Of a DNA stretch of 64,000 nucleotides, positions 43,878-53,313 are shown piece by piece. This DNA is from Actinobacteria bacterium OV320 (GTDB lineage: Bacteria; Actinomycetota; Actinomycetes; Streptomycetales; Streptomycetaceae), in contig LJCX01000035.1 of the NCBI GenBank assembly GCA_001298545.1, forward strand, positions 1 to 64,000. Direction: 5' to 3'. The notes below the pieces were generated by a model. The model did not search any database. It worked only from the letters and a program-made list of their open reading frames with translations, and was not told the DNA's origin. Within the stretch, counting starts at the first letter, position 1; every line of letters starts with the position of its first letter. A program made the position numbers and the translations under genes.

Positions 43878-44885
43878 ATGTCTGCGACCAACCGCCAGAT
43901 CCGTCTGGCAGCCCGCCCCGTGGGCGAGGTCGAATCCGATGACTGGGAGCACTGTTCAGGGACCGTCGACGACCCGGGGCCGGGTCGGTTCGCGGGCCGG
44001 ACGCGCGTCATCTCGCTGGACCCGGCCATGCGGGGCTGGCTGGACGACCGTCCTTCCTACCTGCCGCCGGTGGGCATCGGCGAGGTGATGCGCGCCGGAT
44101 CGGTCATCGAGGTCACCACGTCCAACCACCCCGGGTTCCGACCGGGCGATCACGTGGTCGGCACGTTCGGCGTCCAGGAGTACGTGGTCTCCGACGGCAA
44201 GGGCGCCATGAAGATCGACACCTCCCTCGCCCCGCCCTCGACGTATCTCGGCGCGCTGGGCATGCCCGGCATGACCGCCTACTTCGGCCTGCTGGACGTC
44301 GGGGCACTGAAGGACGGCGAGACGGTCGTGGTGTCGGGAGCGGCCGGGGCGGTCGGCACCATCGCCGGTCAGATCGCGAAGGCCAAGGGCTGCCGGGTCG
44401 TGGGCATCGCCGGAGGGCCGCAGAAGTGCGCCATGCTCACCGACGAACTGGGATTCGACGCCGCGATCGACTACCGCACCGAGGACGTCAGGAAGGCGCT
44501 GCGCCGGCACGCCCCCGAGGGCATCGACGTCTACTTCGACAATGTCGGAGGAGACATCCTCGACGCCGCCCTGACGCGGCTGGCCATGCACGCGCGCGTC
44601 GTGATCTGCGGCGCGATCAGTCAGTACAACAACGACACGCCGGTCAAGGGCCCTTCCAACTACCTCTCGTTGCTGGTGCGCCGCGCCCGCATGGAGGGCT
44701 TCGTCGTCTTCGACTACGCCCAGCGCTACGCGCAGGCCGCGCAGGACATCTCCGCGTGGATCGGCGCCGGCCGGATCAAGGTCAAGGAACATGTGGTGAG
44801 GGGGACCGTGGACGACTTCCCCGAGACGCTGCAGATGCTCTTTCGCGGGGAGAACGTCGGAAAGCTCGTTCTGGAGCTGGCATGA
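43878..44885 (+). CDS. NADP-dependent oxidoreductase, zinc-free MDR (leukotriene B4 dehydrogenase-like)
   Basis: 335 residues from the ATG at 43878, behind CAGGAG. TNRQIRLAARPVGEVESDDW begins the family, and MRGWLDDRPSYLPPVGIGEV is its signature. The cofactor site is VVSGAAGAVGTIAGQIAKAK with GCRVVGIAGGPQKCAML. GIDVYFDNVGGDILDAALTR and ISQYNN follow. No zinc ligands. It reduces carbon-carbon double bonds of alpha,beta-unsaturated carbonyls using NADPH; the natural substrate is unknown. Confidence 0.9.
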   Translation: MSATNRQIRLAARPVGEVESDDWEHCSGTVDDPGPGRFAGRTRVISLDPAMRGWLDDRPSYLPPVGIGEVMRAGSVIEVTTSNHPGFRPGDHVVGTFGVQEYVVSDGKGAMKIDTSLAPPSTYLGALGMPGMTAYFGLLDVGALKDGETVVVSGAAGAVGTIAGQIAKAKGCRVVGIAGGPQKCAMLTDELGFDAAIDYRTEDVRKALRRHAPEGIDVYFDNVGGDILDAALTRLAMHARVVICGAISQYNNDTPVKGPSNYLSLLVRRARMEGFVVFDYAQRYAQAAQDISAWIGAGRIKVKEHVVRGTVDDFPETLQMLFRGENVGKLVLELA

Positions 44886-45318
44886 CCGCCGTCGAGCGCC
44901 AGACCGCCTTCCGGTCACGACCCATGGACGGTGCCGCGCTCGAGGGCGGAGGCGTCCACCGACAGGGTCGGTCAGGCCGAAGCCAGCCCGGGCTCAGCTG
45001 GTGCGGGCAGCGCGCGCCCCTCGTAGGCTCGAACTGCTCGGGGCCTGCTGGGCGCCTCGCCAGGATCAACGGCCACCGGCGTCGGCCTGACCTGCTTCCG
45101 CGCAGTTGTCAGCCTCGCTGTCAGGTGACGACGCTGTGGCCTGGGGTTCTTCTCGCTGTCTCAGGCTGCGTCGCTTGGCCGCCGTCTCAGAGGTGTGTCA
45201 TTTCCGCAGGCTGAAATTTGAGAGACCGCATCGGCCCCGGACTCTTGTCTGCGACCTCAGCCACGCCAGGGTGACAATTGTCGGGGCATCATTGCCGCCG
45301 ATCTCCGTGTGCGTCGGC
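44886..45318. other. Stretch without a supportable gene
   Basis: Between the reductase stop and the 3' end of the MmyB-like gene no frame has a start site with a ribosome signal or domain content. Confidence 0.5.
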
Positions 45319-46170
45319 TCAGTAGTGGTGAGGCCAGGGTTGGGCCTCGCGCCGGGTGGCGTGGATGGAGCCGAGGAGATTGAGGTCCTGGGCGCTGGGG
45401 CTGCCTGGTTCGGCGTGGTAAATGACGAGCTGCTGGCCGGGCGCGTCGCGTACCTCGAAAGCCTGGTAGGTGAGGGTGAGGGGGCCGACCTCCGGGTGCA
45501 GGAATTGCTTGGCGTCCTGGGTCTTGCCGCGCACGGTATGGGAGTTCCAGAGGCGGGCGAAGTCCGCACTGTGCTCGCTAAGAGTGCGGACGAGTTCGCG
45601 TAGCCGTGGGTTGTCCGGGTCGAAGCCGGCCGCCTGGCGCAGATTGGCCACGGTCGACTGGGCCGCCTGACCCCAGTCCGAGTAGAAATGACGGCTCGCG
45701 GGGTCGATGAAGGTCATGCGGGCCAGGTTGTCCGCCGGTTCGAACCGGGCATAGAGGGCATCGGCCAGTGCATTGGCGGCGAGGAGGTCCAGGGTCCGGC
45801 TCATGACGAACGCTGGAGTGTTCGGGTAGCCGTCCATCAACTGGCGGAGCGCGGGACTGACCCGCTCGGCGGCGTGTACGGCAGGCCGGTCGCTCGGTGT
45901 GGCCCCGGCCATCCGGTACAGGTGCGCACGGGCATCCGCGTCGAGGCGCAGCGCGCGGGTGAGCGCTTCGAGCACCTGGGGGGAAGGGTGGCGCTCGCGC
46001 CCTTGTTCCAGGCGGGTGTAGTAGTCGGCGTTCACTCCGGCCAGGACGGCGACCTCCTCGCGACGCAGTCCGGGGACTCTGCGGGCCCCCTAGCTCGCCA
46101 TGCCGACATCCTCCGGCCGCAGGCCGGCGCGGCGTGCGTACAGAAAGTCTCCCAGGTGGTTGTCGCCCAT
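45319..46170 (-). pseudogene. MmyB-type helix-turn-helix regulator with in-frame amber stop
   Basis: From ATG 46170 the frame reads MGDNHLGDFLYARRAGLRPE, DVGMAS, then TAG (46090-46092), and continues in frame GARRVPGLRREEVAVLAGVN, ADYYTRLEQGRERHPSPQVL. The XRE helix-turn-helix is followed by the MmyB-like sensor domain (RLMDGYPNTPAFVMSRTLDL, NLARMTFIDPASRHFYSDWG, LTLTYQAFEVRDAPGQQLVI). Relatives, as I recall them, have tyrosine at the stop position (SYGARRVPG), so TAC to TAG is likely. Translation from GTG 46035 would lack part of the DNA-binding domain. Confidence 0.75.
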
Positions 46171-46310
46171 GTGTTCAGGCTAGGCGGCGGACCGGTGGGC
46201 TGCCCGGGTGTGCCGCACCCAGGCAGCACGCGTCCTGGTTGATGGCCGCTGACCTGCCCAGACTCGGTGGAGCAGGACAGAACCGCACCACCCGAGGAGA
46301 GGAGTCCGCC

Positions 46311-46577
46311 ATGGCCAGGACCGCTGGAGACGACAACGCCGACGTTGTCGGGATGTGGGTGACCGCAGACGGACATATCCGTCAACAGTTGCTGCCGGAC
46401 GGCCGCTAAGACGAAGCCCGCGGCGAGCGGCGCAACGCGTACACGGGCCGGTACACGGTGACCGGCAGCCACCTGCACTACATCGACGACACCGGGTTCA
46501 CCGCAACGGGCGACATCCGGGACGGAGTGCTCTACCACGAGCACCTCGTGCTTTACCGGGAGCAGAAGTCGCCTTGA
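46311..46577 (+). pseudogene. Atu4866-domain protein with in-frame ochre stop
   Basis: ATG 46311 follows GAGGAGAGGAG. It reads VVGMWVTADGHIRQQLLPDG R, then TAA (46407-46409), then in the same frame DEARGERRNAYTGRYTVTGS, HLHYIDDTGFTATGDIRDGV and LYHEHLVLYREQKSP. This is a complete small Atu4866-type protein (function unknown; usually beside an SDR gene) broken by one codon. Relatives have tyrosine there (GRYDEARG), so TAC to TAA is likely. It lies between the divergent MmyB-like gene and the SDR gene. Confidence 0.75.
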
Positions 46578-46632
46578 CAGAGGCCGCGCCGAGGCACCCA
46601 GTCAGCGTCAACAAGTATCAAGGACCATTTTC

Positions 46633-47391
46633 ATGACAGGACAACGGCTTGACGGCAAAGTCGCGCTGATCACCGGCGCGACCGGCGGCCTCGGCACAGC
46701 AACCGCCGAACTCTTCGCCCGAGAAGGCGCCCGGATAGTGATCACCGATATCGCCGAAGGCCCCCTGCGGGACCTGGCCCACCGGATCGAGGCAGGTGGC
46801 ACCGAGGTCGTCTCCATCCGCCTCGACGTCTCCTCGGGGCGGCAGTGGGACGATGTGATCACCGTCGTACGCGACCGGTTCAAAACGCTCGACGTGCTCG
46901 TGAACCTCGCCGGCATCGTGGACTGGCCGGGTATCGAGGACACGCGGGAGAAGGCCTGGGACCGCGTCATCGACGTGAACCAGAAAGGCACATGGCTCGG
47001 CATGAAGGCGGCGATGCCGCTCCTGCGCGCGAGCGGCAACGCATCGGTGATCAATACGTCGTCGGTCCTCGGGCTCGTGGGAAGCGGCGCCGCTGCGGCT
47101 TACCAGGCATCCAAGGGCGCGGTGCGCCTGTTGAGCAAGACCGCTGCGGTCGAGTACGCGCAGCAGGGAGTGCGCGTCAACTCGGTCCATCCCGGAGTGA
47201 TAGCCACTCCGATGATCCAGGAACTCCTGGACGACCAGGGCGACCAGCAGCCGGACATCCAACGCACCCCTATGCGCCGAGCCGGCCGCGCCCGCGAGAT
47301 CGCCCCCGCAATCCTCTTCCTCGCCTGCGACGACTCCTCGTTCGTCACCGGCTCGGAGCTTGTGATCGACGGCGGCCTCACCGCGCACTGA
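46633..47391 (+). CDS. Short-chain dehydrogenase/reductase
   Basis: 252 residues. Cofactor motif VALITGATGGLGTATAELFA with ITDIAEGP after the second strand (aspartate, so NAD preferred), LVNLAGIVDW, the catalytic serine in NTSSVLGLVGSG, and YQASKGAVRLLSK (Y-x3-K). VNSVHPGVIATPMIQELLDD and the C-terminal GSELVIDGGLTAH complete a classical SDR like 3-alpha/20-beta hydroxysteroid dehydrogenases. Substrate unknown. Probably in one unit with the broken Atu4866-type gene. Confidence 0.9.
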   Translation: MTGQRLDGKVALITGATGGLGTATAELFAREGARIVITDIAEGPLRDLAHRIEAGGTEVVSIRLDVSSGRQWDDVITVVRDRFKTLDVLVNLAGIVDWPGIEDTREKAWDRVIDVNQKGTWLGMKAAMPLLRASGNASVINTSSVLGLVGSGAAAAYQASKGAVRLLSKTAAVEYAQQGVRVNSVHPGVIATPMIQELLDDQGDQQPDIQRTPMRRAGRAREIAPAILFLACDDSSFVTGSELVIDGGLTAH

Positions 47392-47524
47392 GCAGGCGGA
47401 CCCGTGTGACATCCACAACGGCTCGCCGTGAAGGCGACGCCCCCGACTGCGCGTCAACGGCTTCGCCACCTGGCCCGGTCGCCGCTTCACCGCGCATGTA
47501 ATCAGCTCCTCCAAGGAACGCACC

Positions 47525-47767
47525 ATGACACCTGCAACTCCGTCCACCGAAGCCGCCGAGTTCGCCGGAAAGGTCGCCCTCGTCACCGGGGCCGCGCGCG
47601 AGGAGTCCGTGTCCAAGGCGAAGGCATCCCGCGGCGAGGACGCCGACGTCCACGAGCTGCCCCAGCCGAAGGAAAAGACAGCCTTCAGCAAGACGGCCGC
47701 GAAGAAGCAGCCGGCCAAGAAGAGTGCGGCGAAGAAGACGAGCGCACGGCTGACCCGGAGCGCCTGA
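47525..47767 (+). pseudogene. Chimera of an SDR N-terminus and a Ku-like lysine-rich tail
   Basis: The first 24 residues (MTPATPSTEAAEFAGKVALV, TGAA) are the start of a short-chain dehydrogenase, preceded by AAGGAACGCACC. The frame then passes without a stop into ESVSKAKASRGEDADVHELP followed by lysine/alanine repeats (KTAAKKQPAKKSAAKKTSAR). That second part looks like the C-terminal tail of a Streptomyces Ku end-joining protein. It is probably a deletion product joining two unrelated genes. Whether the 80-residue protein is made is unknown. Confidence 0.55.
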
Positions 47768-47890
47768 GTCGCCCGCCAGTGACGGGCGTGGGCAGGGCGC
47801 CCCGCCAATGGTCACCAGGAGACCGAAGAGGAGAGCCGCTGACACTGCGTCCTGCGCGGTCGGTGAGTTCCGCCCCGACTGTCGCTCAGC

Positions 47891-48973
47891 TCATGTCGTC
47901 CTGCGGGGAGAGGGCGAGTAGTCCCAGATGGCTTGCCCGCTGTAGTTCAAAGACCAGTGGTTGCCGGCTTTCAGGTGTTCCAGGACTGCTCGCTGTATGG
48001 GGGTGGAGGGGGCCAGGCGGAGGGCTGTCGGGCGGTCTGCAGGCGATTGTCCGAAGGCGTGTTCCAGTGCGTCCCGGTCGCCAGGTGTGAGGCCCGTCTT
48101 GTCTGCCGGGCCGGGGCCGTTGTGGTTGATGTACTGGTACTTGCTGGTGAAGCGGCGGATCTCGTGGTCCTCGGGGAAGAAATCTGCCACAGCAGGGTCG
48201 TTGACCCAGCTGCCGACGTAGCAGGGGATGGCGTCGTAGCCGAAGCGAACCCCGTCCGCGTACCGCCGCGGGAGGCGGCAGAAGAAGTAGTGGATCTCGT
48301 GAGCCCAGGCCCGGTCGGCGGGAATCGCGAACGGCTCGGTGCCGTAGGGCAGCCGTACCTCGATGGAGACGTTCGACGCTCGGCAGTCGAGGCCGTCGAG
48401 GCGGTAGCGGCGGCCCTGGAACACCGGCAGGACGTAGTCGTCGAACGGGAAGGCAGGCTCGACCTCAGCTCCCGCCGCCTCCAGCGTCCTTCGCCGCACG
48501 GCCATCTTCTCTCCGAGGATCCCCAGGCTCGCCCACGAAACCTCGTCCGGCACCTCCATCGTCGCGTGCAGGGCGCGGACATCCGGTACAACGGCAAGGC
48601 AGGCCAGCATCGTGAGCCATCGGCCGGTCGGGCCGTGGTCGGTGAGGACGGGGCGCGGCGGCATGGGGGTGTCCAGGCCCATCCCGGCGCGCAGGGCCGC
48701 GACCGTGCGCTCCAGGAGCCAGAACCAGGGCGTGCCGGGTTTGGTGGCCTTCTCCGCCGCCTCGGCCACCTCCGCCTGGTCCTCGGCCGGCACCGTCAAC
48801 TGCGTCAGCAGGGAGGCCAGTTGCTGCCCTGTGGGGATTTCGGCCCCAGCGGCGTCGACGGGGGTGCGCTCCAGCGCCTCCGTCCATTCGCGGTGTTCCT
48901 CGCCCAGACCCAGCGCCGCCCGTACCTCGGCCGCGTCCGCACTGTCTTTTATCGTCATCACGACGATAATCAT
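47891..48973 (-). CDS. Acyltransferase-domain protein (GNAT-like, two-part)
   Basis: 360 residues. The N-terminal helical part (LGLGEEHREWTEALERTPVD, PGTPWFWLLERTVAALRAGM, RWLTMLACLAVVPDVRALHA, EVSWASLGILGEKMAVRRRT) resembles Streptomyces proteins annotated as acyltransferase-domain containing. The C-terminal part ends with VGSWVNDPAVADFFPEDHEI, RRFTSKYQYI, similar to the closing GNAT-like strands of that group, but the middle differs. An acyl transfer role is inferred only. Start at 48973 or 48958. Confidence 0.6.
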   Translation of the reverse strand: MIIVVMTIKDSADAAEVRAALGLGEEHREWTEALERTPVDAAGAEIPTGQQLASLLTQLTVPAEDQAEVAEAAEKATKPGTPWFWLLERTVAALRAGMGLDTPMPPRPVLTDHGPTGRWLTMLACLAVVPDVRALHATMEVPDEVSWASLGILGEKMAVRRRTLEAAGAEVEPAFPFDDYVLPVFQGRRYRLDGLDCRASNVSIEVRLPYGTEPFAIPADRAWAHEIHYFFCRLPRRYADGVRFGYDAIPCYVGSWVNDPAVADFFPEDHEIRRFTSKYQYINHNGPGPADKTGLTPGDRDALEHAFGQSPADRPTALRLAPSTPIQRAVLEHLKAGNHWSLNYSGQAIWDYSPSPRRTT

Positions 48974-49112
48974 AGATCATGACACTCCAAGTCACATGAT
49001 CGACCGGACAGCTCCTAGCCGCGCAGGCCGGCGCACCGGGAGTGCCCCGCGTGCGCCCGGCGGGGCCGGGTACTCGGCCGGTCCCTGCGAGGACCTGCGA
49101 GAGGAGCCGACG

Positions 49113-50141
49113 GTGAGCAGCGCAACGGGCAGCAAGGTCGTCGTCACGGGTGCCACCGGAAATGTCGGCACCAGCGTGGTGCGGCTTCTGTCGGAGGACC
49201 CGGACGTGGCCTCGGTAAGGGGTCTGTCCCGGCGGATCCCGGACTGGTCGCCGCGGAAGACCGAGTGGACGGCCATCGACCTGGCCTCGGACCGGGCCGA
49301 TCTCGCCGCCGCCTTCGTCGACGCGGACGCGGTCGTGCACCTGGCCTGGGCGTTCCAGCCCACCCACGATCCGGCGGCGACCTGGCGTACGAACGTCCTG
49401 GGCAGCATCCGGGTCTTCGAGGCCGTGGCCACCGCGCGGGTGCCCGTCCTCGTGCACGCGTCCTCGGTGGGCGCGTACTCGCCGGGACCGAAGGACCACG
49501 CGGTGGACGAGTCCTGGCCCACGCACGGCTGGCCGGACGCCGCCTACTGCCGGGAGAAGGCCTACCTCGAGCGGACCCTGGACACCTTCGAGCGCGACCA
49601 TCCCGGGATCCGTGTGGTGCGGATGCGGCCGGCGTTCCTGTTCAAGCGGCAGTCGGCGAGCGAGCAGCGGCGCATCTTCGGCGGCCGGTTCCTGCCCGGC
49701 CCGGTCGCCCGCCCCGAACTGCTGCCGTTCCTGCCGGACATTCCGGGACTGCGCGTCCAGGCACTGCACACCGACGACGCAGCCGAGGCGTACCGGCTCG
49801 CGCTGCGTACCGAGGTGCGCGGCCCCTTTAACCTGGCCGCCGAGCCGGCCCTCGACGCGGAGCTGCTCGGCGAGATGTTCGACGCCCGCCCGGTGCGCCT
49901 GCCCCGGACGGCGGCCCGATCGGCGATCGCCGCCGCCTGGGGTCTGCGTCTCCTGCCGGCCTCCCCGCACCTCTTCGACGCGGTGCTCAGGCTCCCTCTG
50001 ATGGACTGCACGCGTGCCCGCCTCGAGCTGGGCTGGCATCCGCAGCACACGGCGCCGGAGGTGCTGGAGGAGTTCCTCCTGGGCCTGCGGGCCGGTGAGG
50101 GCGAGGCCACCGAGCCGATGCGGGGGCGCAAGGTGGGCTGA
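49113..50141 (+). CDS. NAD-dependent epimerase/dehydratase
   Basis: 342 residues from GTG 49113, behind GAGAGGAG. Extended-SDR features: VVVTGATGNVGTSVVRLLSE, AIDLASDRADLAAAFVDADA, VVHLAWAFQPTHD, the catalytic serine/tyrosine in VHASSVGAYSPGP and AAYCREKAYLERTL (Y-x3-K). FNLAAEPALDAELLGEMFDA belongs to the substrate domain. Enzymes of this type modify nucleotide sugars or other polyols; the exact substrate is unknown. Monocistronic in appearance. Confidence 0.85.
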   Translation: MSSATGSKVVVTGATGNVGTSVVRLLSEDPDVASVRGLSRRIPDWSPRKTEWTAIDLASDRADLAAAFVDADAVVHLAWAFQPTHDPAATWRTNVLGSIRVFEAVATARVPVLVHASSVGAYSPGPKDHAVDESWPTHGWPDAAYCREKAYLERTLDTFERDHPGIRVVRMRPAFLFKRQSASEQRRIFGGRFLPGPVARPELLPFLPDIPGLRVQALHTDDAAEAYRLALRTEVRGPFNLAAEPALDAELLGEMFDARPVRLPRTAARSAIAAAWGLRLLPASPHLFDAVLRLPLMDCTRARLELGWHPQHTAPEVLEEFLLGLRAGEGEATEPMRGRKVG

Positions 50142-50315
50142 GCAGCCCGGCGCCCACCGACGGCCGGGGTGTGTCGGTGGGCGCCGGACCTGATCAGGCC
50201 GTTCCGGTGGGTCGGCCGTCCTTGTCGACGCGTTGGCGCTGCCGCGGTCGCACACCCGAATCCTCCTGTCCGGCTGCCCCTATGCCTGCGATCAACGACC
50301 TTGCGCGCCTCTGGG

Positions 50316-50666
50316 TCAGCCCTCCATACGGATCCCCTTGAACCCGGGCCCAAGCCCCCGCCGCCAGGAACCCTGTGCGGAACGCCGCAAGCCCGGCATT
50401 TCCACCGTGGCCGCCGTGCCTTCGTCGTCGCCGAGCTGCCGGCGTGCATGGGCGGTGGCGGCCGCCACCGGCGCGAGGGCGGCCGCGAGGTCCGGCCCGA
50501 GCGCGGACAGCGCCCCGGCGAGGGTGTCGATTGCGTCCAGGGCGTCGTCCGCGGCCGCCGGGCTCCAGCATTCCGGCCCGGTGGAATCGGCGAGGTGGCA
50601 GGCGCTCTCGGCGGCCGTCTCGGCGTGCTGCTCCACCCCGGGCATGGCGTTCGGCGACAGTTTCAC
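50316..50666 (-). CDS. Small hypothetical protein
   Basis: 116 residues from GTG 50666. The middle (DALDAIDTLAGALSALGPDL, AAALAPVAAATAHARRQLGD) is alanine-rich and helical. No signal peptide or known domain. The C-terminus is glycine/arginine-rich. Support comes only from length and helical pattern. Confidence 0.4.
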   Translation of the reverse strand: MKLSPNAMPGVEQHAETAAESACHLADSTGPECWSPAAADDALDAIDTLAGALSALGPDLAAALAPVAAATAHARRQLGDDEGTAATVEMPGLRRSAQGSWRRGLGPGFKGIRMEG

Positions 50667-50727
50667 GCCCGTCCAACGATTCCCGGGCGGAAAAGATCAC
50701 CAACAGTGTCGGCGGTTTCTGCTGGAA

Positions 50728-51290
50728 TCAGCGGGCTCGGACGACTTCGATGACCGTGTCCGGGCAGCCGTCGAGGACTTCGGTGAGCACGGCCTGTTCG
50801 GCAGGGTCCACGGCAAGCCCCCAGCGGATTTTCACGGCGATCCAGTCGGTGGCGTACGTGCAGCGGTAGCCCTGGGCGGGCGGCTGCCACGTGGCCGGGT
50901 CCTGGTCGGCTTTCGACCGGTTGCTGGTGGCGGAGACGGCGATGAGGGCGCGGGGGTCGTCGAGGTCGTTGGCGTAGGCCTGCCGTTCGGCCGGCGTCCC
51001 TGGTCGGGCGCGGTGATGGCTTCCTCCAGGAGGACCTCGTTGCGGGTGCTGCAGCCGTCGCGGTCGGCGTCGATCCAGTGCCGGAACTTCGTGCGTTCGT
51101 AGCCGGCGCGGTTCTCGTCCTGCACGGTGAGCGCGGCCAGGGCGTCGCGGACGGGAAGAGTGAGGGTGTCACCAGGGGCATGCCGCAGCGATGCCGGAGC
51201 GGGAGAGACGGCGTGGGCGGTGGGGGCGAGCAGGGCGGCGAGCGCGGACAGCGCGGCGGCCATCACGCTGGCGGTGCGGGGGTGGCGCAC
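50728..51290 (-). pseudogene. Secreted HNH endonuclease, active site deleted
   Basis: ATG 51290 starts with a signal peptide (SVMAAALSALAALLAPTAHA) and RTKFRHWIDADRDGCSTRNE, VLLEEAITAPDQG, as in Streptomyces secreted GmrSD/HNH nucleases. The next 40-50 residues, which should contain the LDIDHLVPLAEAWDSG histidine motif, are missing. The gene resumes in another frame with AERQAYANDLDDPRALIAVS, SNRSKADQDPATWQPP and YATDWIAVKIRWGLAVD up to the stop at 50728. Inactivated by deletion and frameshift. Confidence 0.75.
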
Positions 51291-51388
51291 GGAGACGGGT
51301 CCTCTCGAAGATCACAGACGGTTGGTGATCTTCGTAGTGGCCGCGTCGACGTCGTGACGGCTGTTCGGCTCAGGGGTTCACCCGCGCG

Positions 51389-52108
51389 GTGGGCAAGTCA
51401 CACGATCGCATGAGATCGGCAGCGAACACCTCGAGCACTTTCGGATGGTGCGGCACGCTCGTGTCGGCCGCAAGGCCGGCCGTACGGCCGCTGTCGATGA
51501 CGGTATGGGGTGGCGAGGTGCAGGGAGACAGGGCGCTCGAGGCGCTCCGGGCGGTGTGGGCGTACCAAGAGAAGGCCGAACACGGCTGGGTGCTGGATGC
51601 TGCGGCGCCGTCGTTCCAGCGACGCGCACGCTCTCTGGCGGGGGATGGGCTGGTGGACACCGCCGACCGGGAGACCCGTGCGGAGCTGTCGGCGTGGGAG
51701 GGCCGTCCGGTGCGCTGGGCGGTCCGCTTGTCGGCGACCGGGCACGACCTGCTCGCCTACGCCGGGGTCCGGCCTGCTCCGACGCCCCTGGAGCCGGGGC
51801 CGGGGGAGCGGTTGGTGGAGCTGGCGCCCTCGCAGATGACAGCACTGCGGGTGTTCGCCGGCCTGGCCGGCGAGCTGAAGTCACCACCCGCGACAGGCCT
51901 TGCCGAGCAAGTCCGTACAGCCGTGTACGACCTGCGGACGAGGCGGTGGCAGCTGCGTCTGACGCAGGAGCAGATGGAATCGGCGGCATACGGATTCTGG
52001 CTCCATCGGCTGACCGGGTCCGCGGCAGAGGCCAACCGCTTCGGCCGTGACTACGGAGTCCTCTACTCCCCGGGCTCGGCGAAGGACAGTCCGGCTGCCA
52101 TCTCGTGA
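51389..52108 (+). CDS. DUF6417-like protein
   Basis: Up to 239 residues; the ATG at 51497 (MTVWGGEVQGDRALEALRAV) is a plausible alternative start. Winged-helix-like blocks (HGWVLDAAAPSFQRRARSLA, DGLVDTADRETRAELSAWEG, RWAVRLSATGHDLLAYAG) and the C-terminal ESAAYGFWLHRLTGSAAEAN resemble Streptomyces proteins annotated DUF6417. It may be a DNA-binding regulator, but this is not established. Its end is separated from the IS427-like element by about 280 bp with no recognised gene. Confidence 0.6.
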   Translation: MGKSHDRMRSAANTSSTFGWCGTLVSAARPAVRPLSMTVWGGEVQGDRALEALRAVWAYQEKAEHGWVLDAAAPSFQRRARSLAGDGLVDTADRETRAELSAWEGRPVRWAVRLSATGHDLLAYAGVRPAPTPLEPGPGERLVELAPSQMTALRVFAGLAGELKSPPATGLAEQVRTAVYDLRTRRWQLRLTQEQMESAAYGFWLHRLTGSAAEANRFGRDYGVLYSPGSAKDSPAAIS

Positions 52109-52408
52109 AGGTGCCGGATGCGGCGCGGGCTCGAGGCATGTCGGCGGCGACCCGGCTCCTCAGGTTCTCGCGCTGGCCGGTGCCCGGTCAGACACTCCGC
52201 GACCCGCCCGGGGTGCGGGGACTGGTCGTGCGACTGACCGCTGCCGGAAGGCATCCGATAACTCATCATCAGCCTGCTCCTTGGCCTCGGCGCCACAGCA
52301 TGCTGGAGAAGGGTGGCTGCAACCCGGGAGCCCGCGCCTCGCGGTGACCGCAACGAGCGCCCCTGGAATCGCTAAGCAGACGTGTAGCGCTAGGGCCTGT
52401 CTTATCGA

Positions 52409-53253
52409 TCACCTCGCAGCCCAGATGTGGATGGCTGCGAGGTGGAGGCCACCCAGGTAGATGGTGGCGGTCTTGTCATATCGCGTGGCCAGGCCGCGCC
52501 ATTGCTTGAGCCTGTTGATGCAGCGTTCGACGGTGTTCCGCCGCCTGTAGGTATCGCGGTCAAAGGATGGTGGCCGGCCACCGGCTTGGCCGCGTCGCTT
52601 GCGCTTGGCGATCTGGTCGGCGGGCTGCGGGATGACCGCCCGAATGCCGCGGCGGCGCAGATGAGTGCGAATGGCGCGGGATGAATACGCCTTATCCGCG
52701 ATCACCGTTTCGGGACGGATTCGAGGGCGCCCGAGTTGCCGGGGAACCCGGACTAGAGCCATCACCTCCTCGAACGCGGGAGCATCACCCGCCTGCCCGG
52801 GCGTCAGATGGAACGCCAGGGGGCGGCAGCCACCGTCGGCCGCGAGGTGGATCTTTGTGGTCAGTCCGCCGCGCGACCGCCCGAGGGCATGATGCTGCGG
52901 TTCGTCATCGAGAGCCCCTTTTGTCGAGCTCCGGCGGCGTGCTGATGGGCACGGACAACGGTGGAGTCCACCGACACCACCCAGTCCAGATCGCCGTCGG
53001 CGTCCGCCCGGGCGAGCAGGGCAGAGAACACCTTTTCCCAGGTGCCGTCGATGGCCCAGTTCCGCAGCCGGGTATAGATGCCCTTCCAAGAGCCGTACTC
53101 GCCGGGCATGTCGCGCCACGGTGATCCAGTGCGGTACTTCCACGCGATCGCCTCGATCACACGACGGTGATCCCGCCACCGGCCGCCCCGCTTCGGCGTC
53201 CGGTCCGGCAGCAGCGGCGCAATCCTGGCCCATTGGGCATCACTCAACGACAC
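52409..53253 (-). CDS. IS5-family (IS427-like) transposase, two frames
   Basis: The first frame (53253 to about 52915) starts MSLSDAQWARIAPLLPDRTP and gives WKYRTGSPWRDMPGEYGSWK, LDWVVSVDSTVVRAHQHAAG (first catalytic aspartate). At the run AAAAGGGG (52915-52922 on the minus strand) the reading must shift by one to KGALDDEPQHHALGRSRGG, LTTKIHLAADGGCRPLAFHL, VIADKAYSSRAIRTHLRRRG and NTVERCINRLKQWRGLATRY, stop at 52409. Programmed frameshifting at such runs is normal in this group, so the transposase may be functional. Confidence 0.85.
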
Positions 53254-53313
53254 ACCAGACCAACGAGCCAGTGATTTGAAAGGCGCGACGTCAGTTCGGT
53301 CGCAACAATCGCG

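Noticed and set aside
43956..44918. 320-codon minus-strand frame
   Set aside because: Antisense to the MDR reductase, which has all family motifs.
48465..50255. 596-codon minus-strand frame
   Set aside because: Shadow of the epimerase gene and of the acyltransferase-like gene in another frame.
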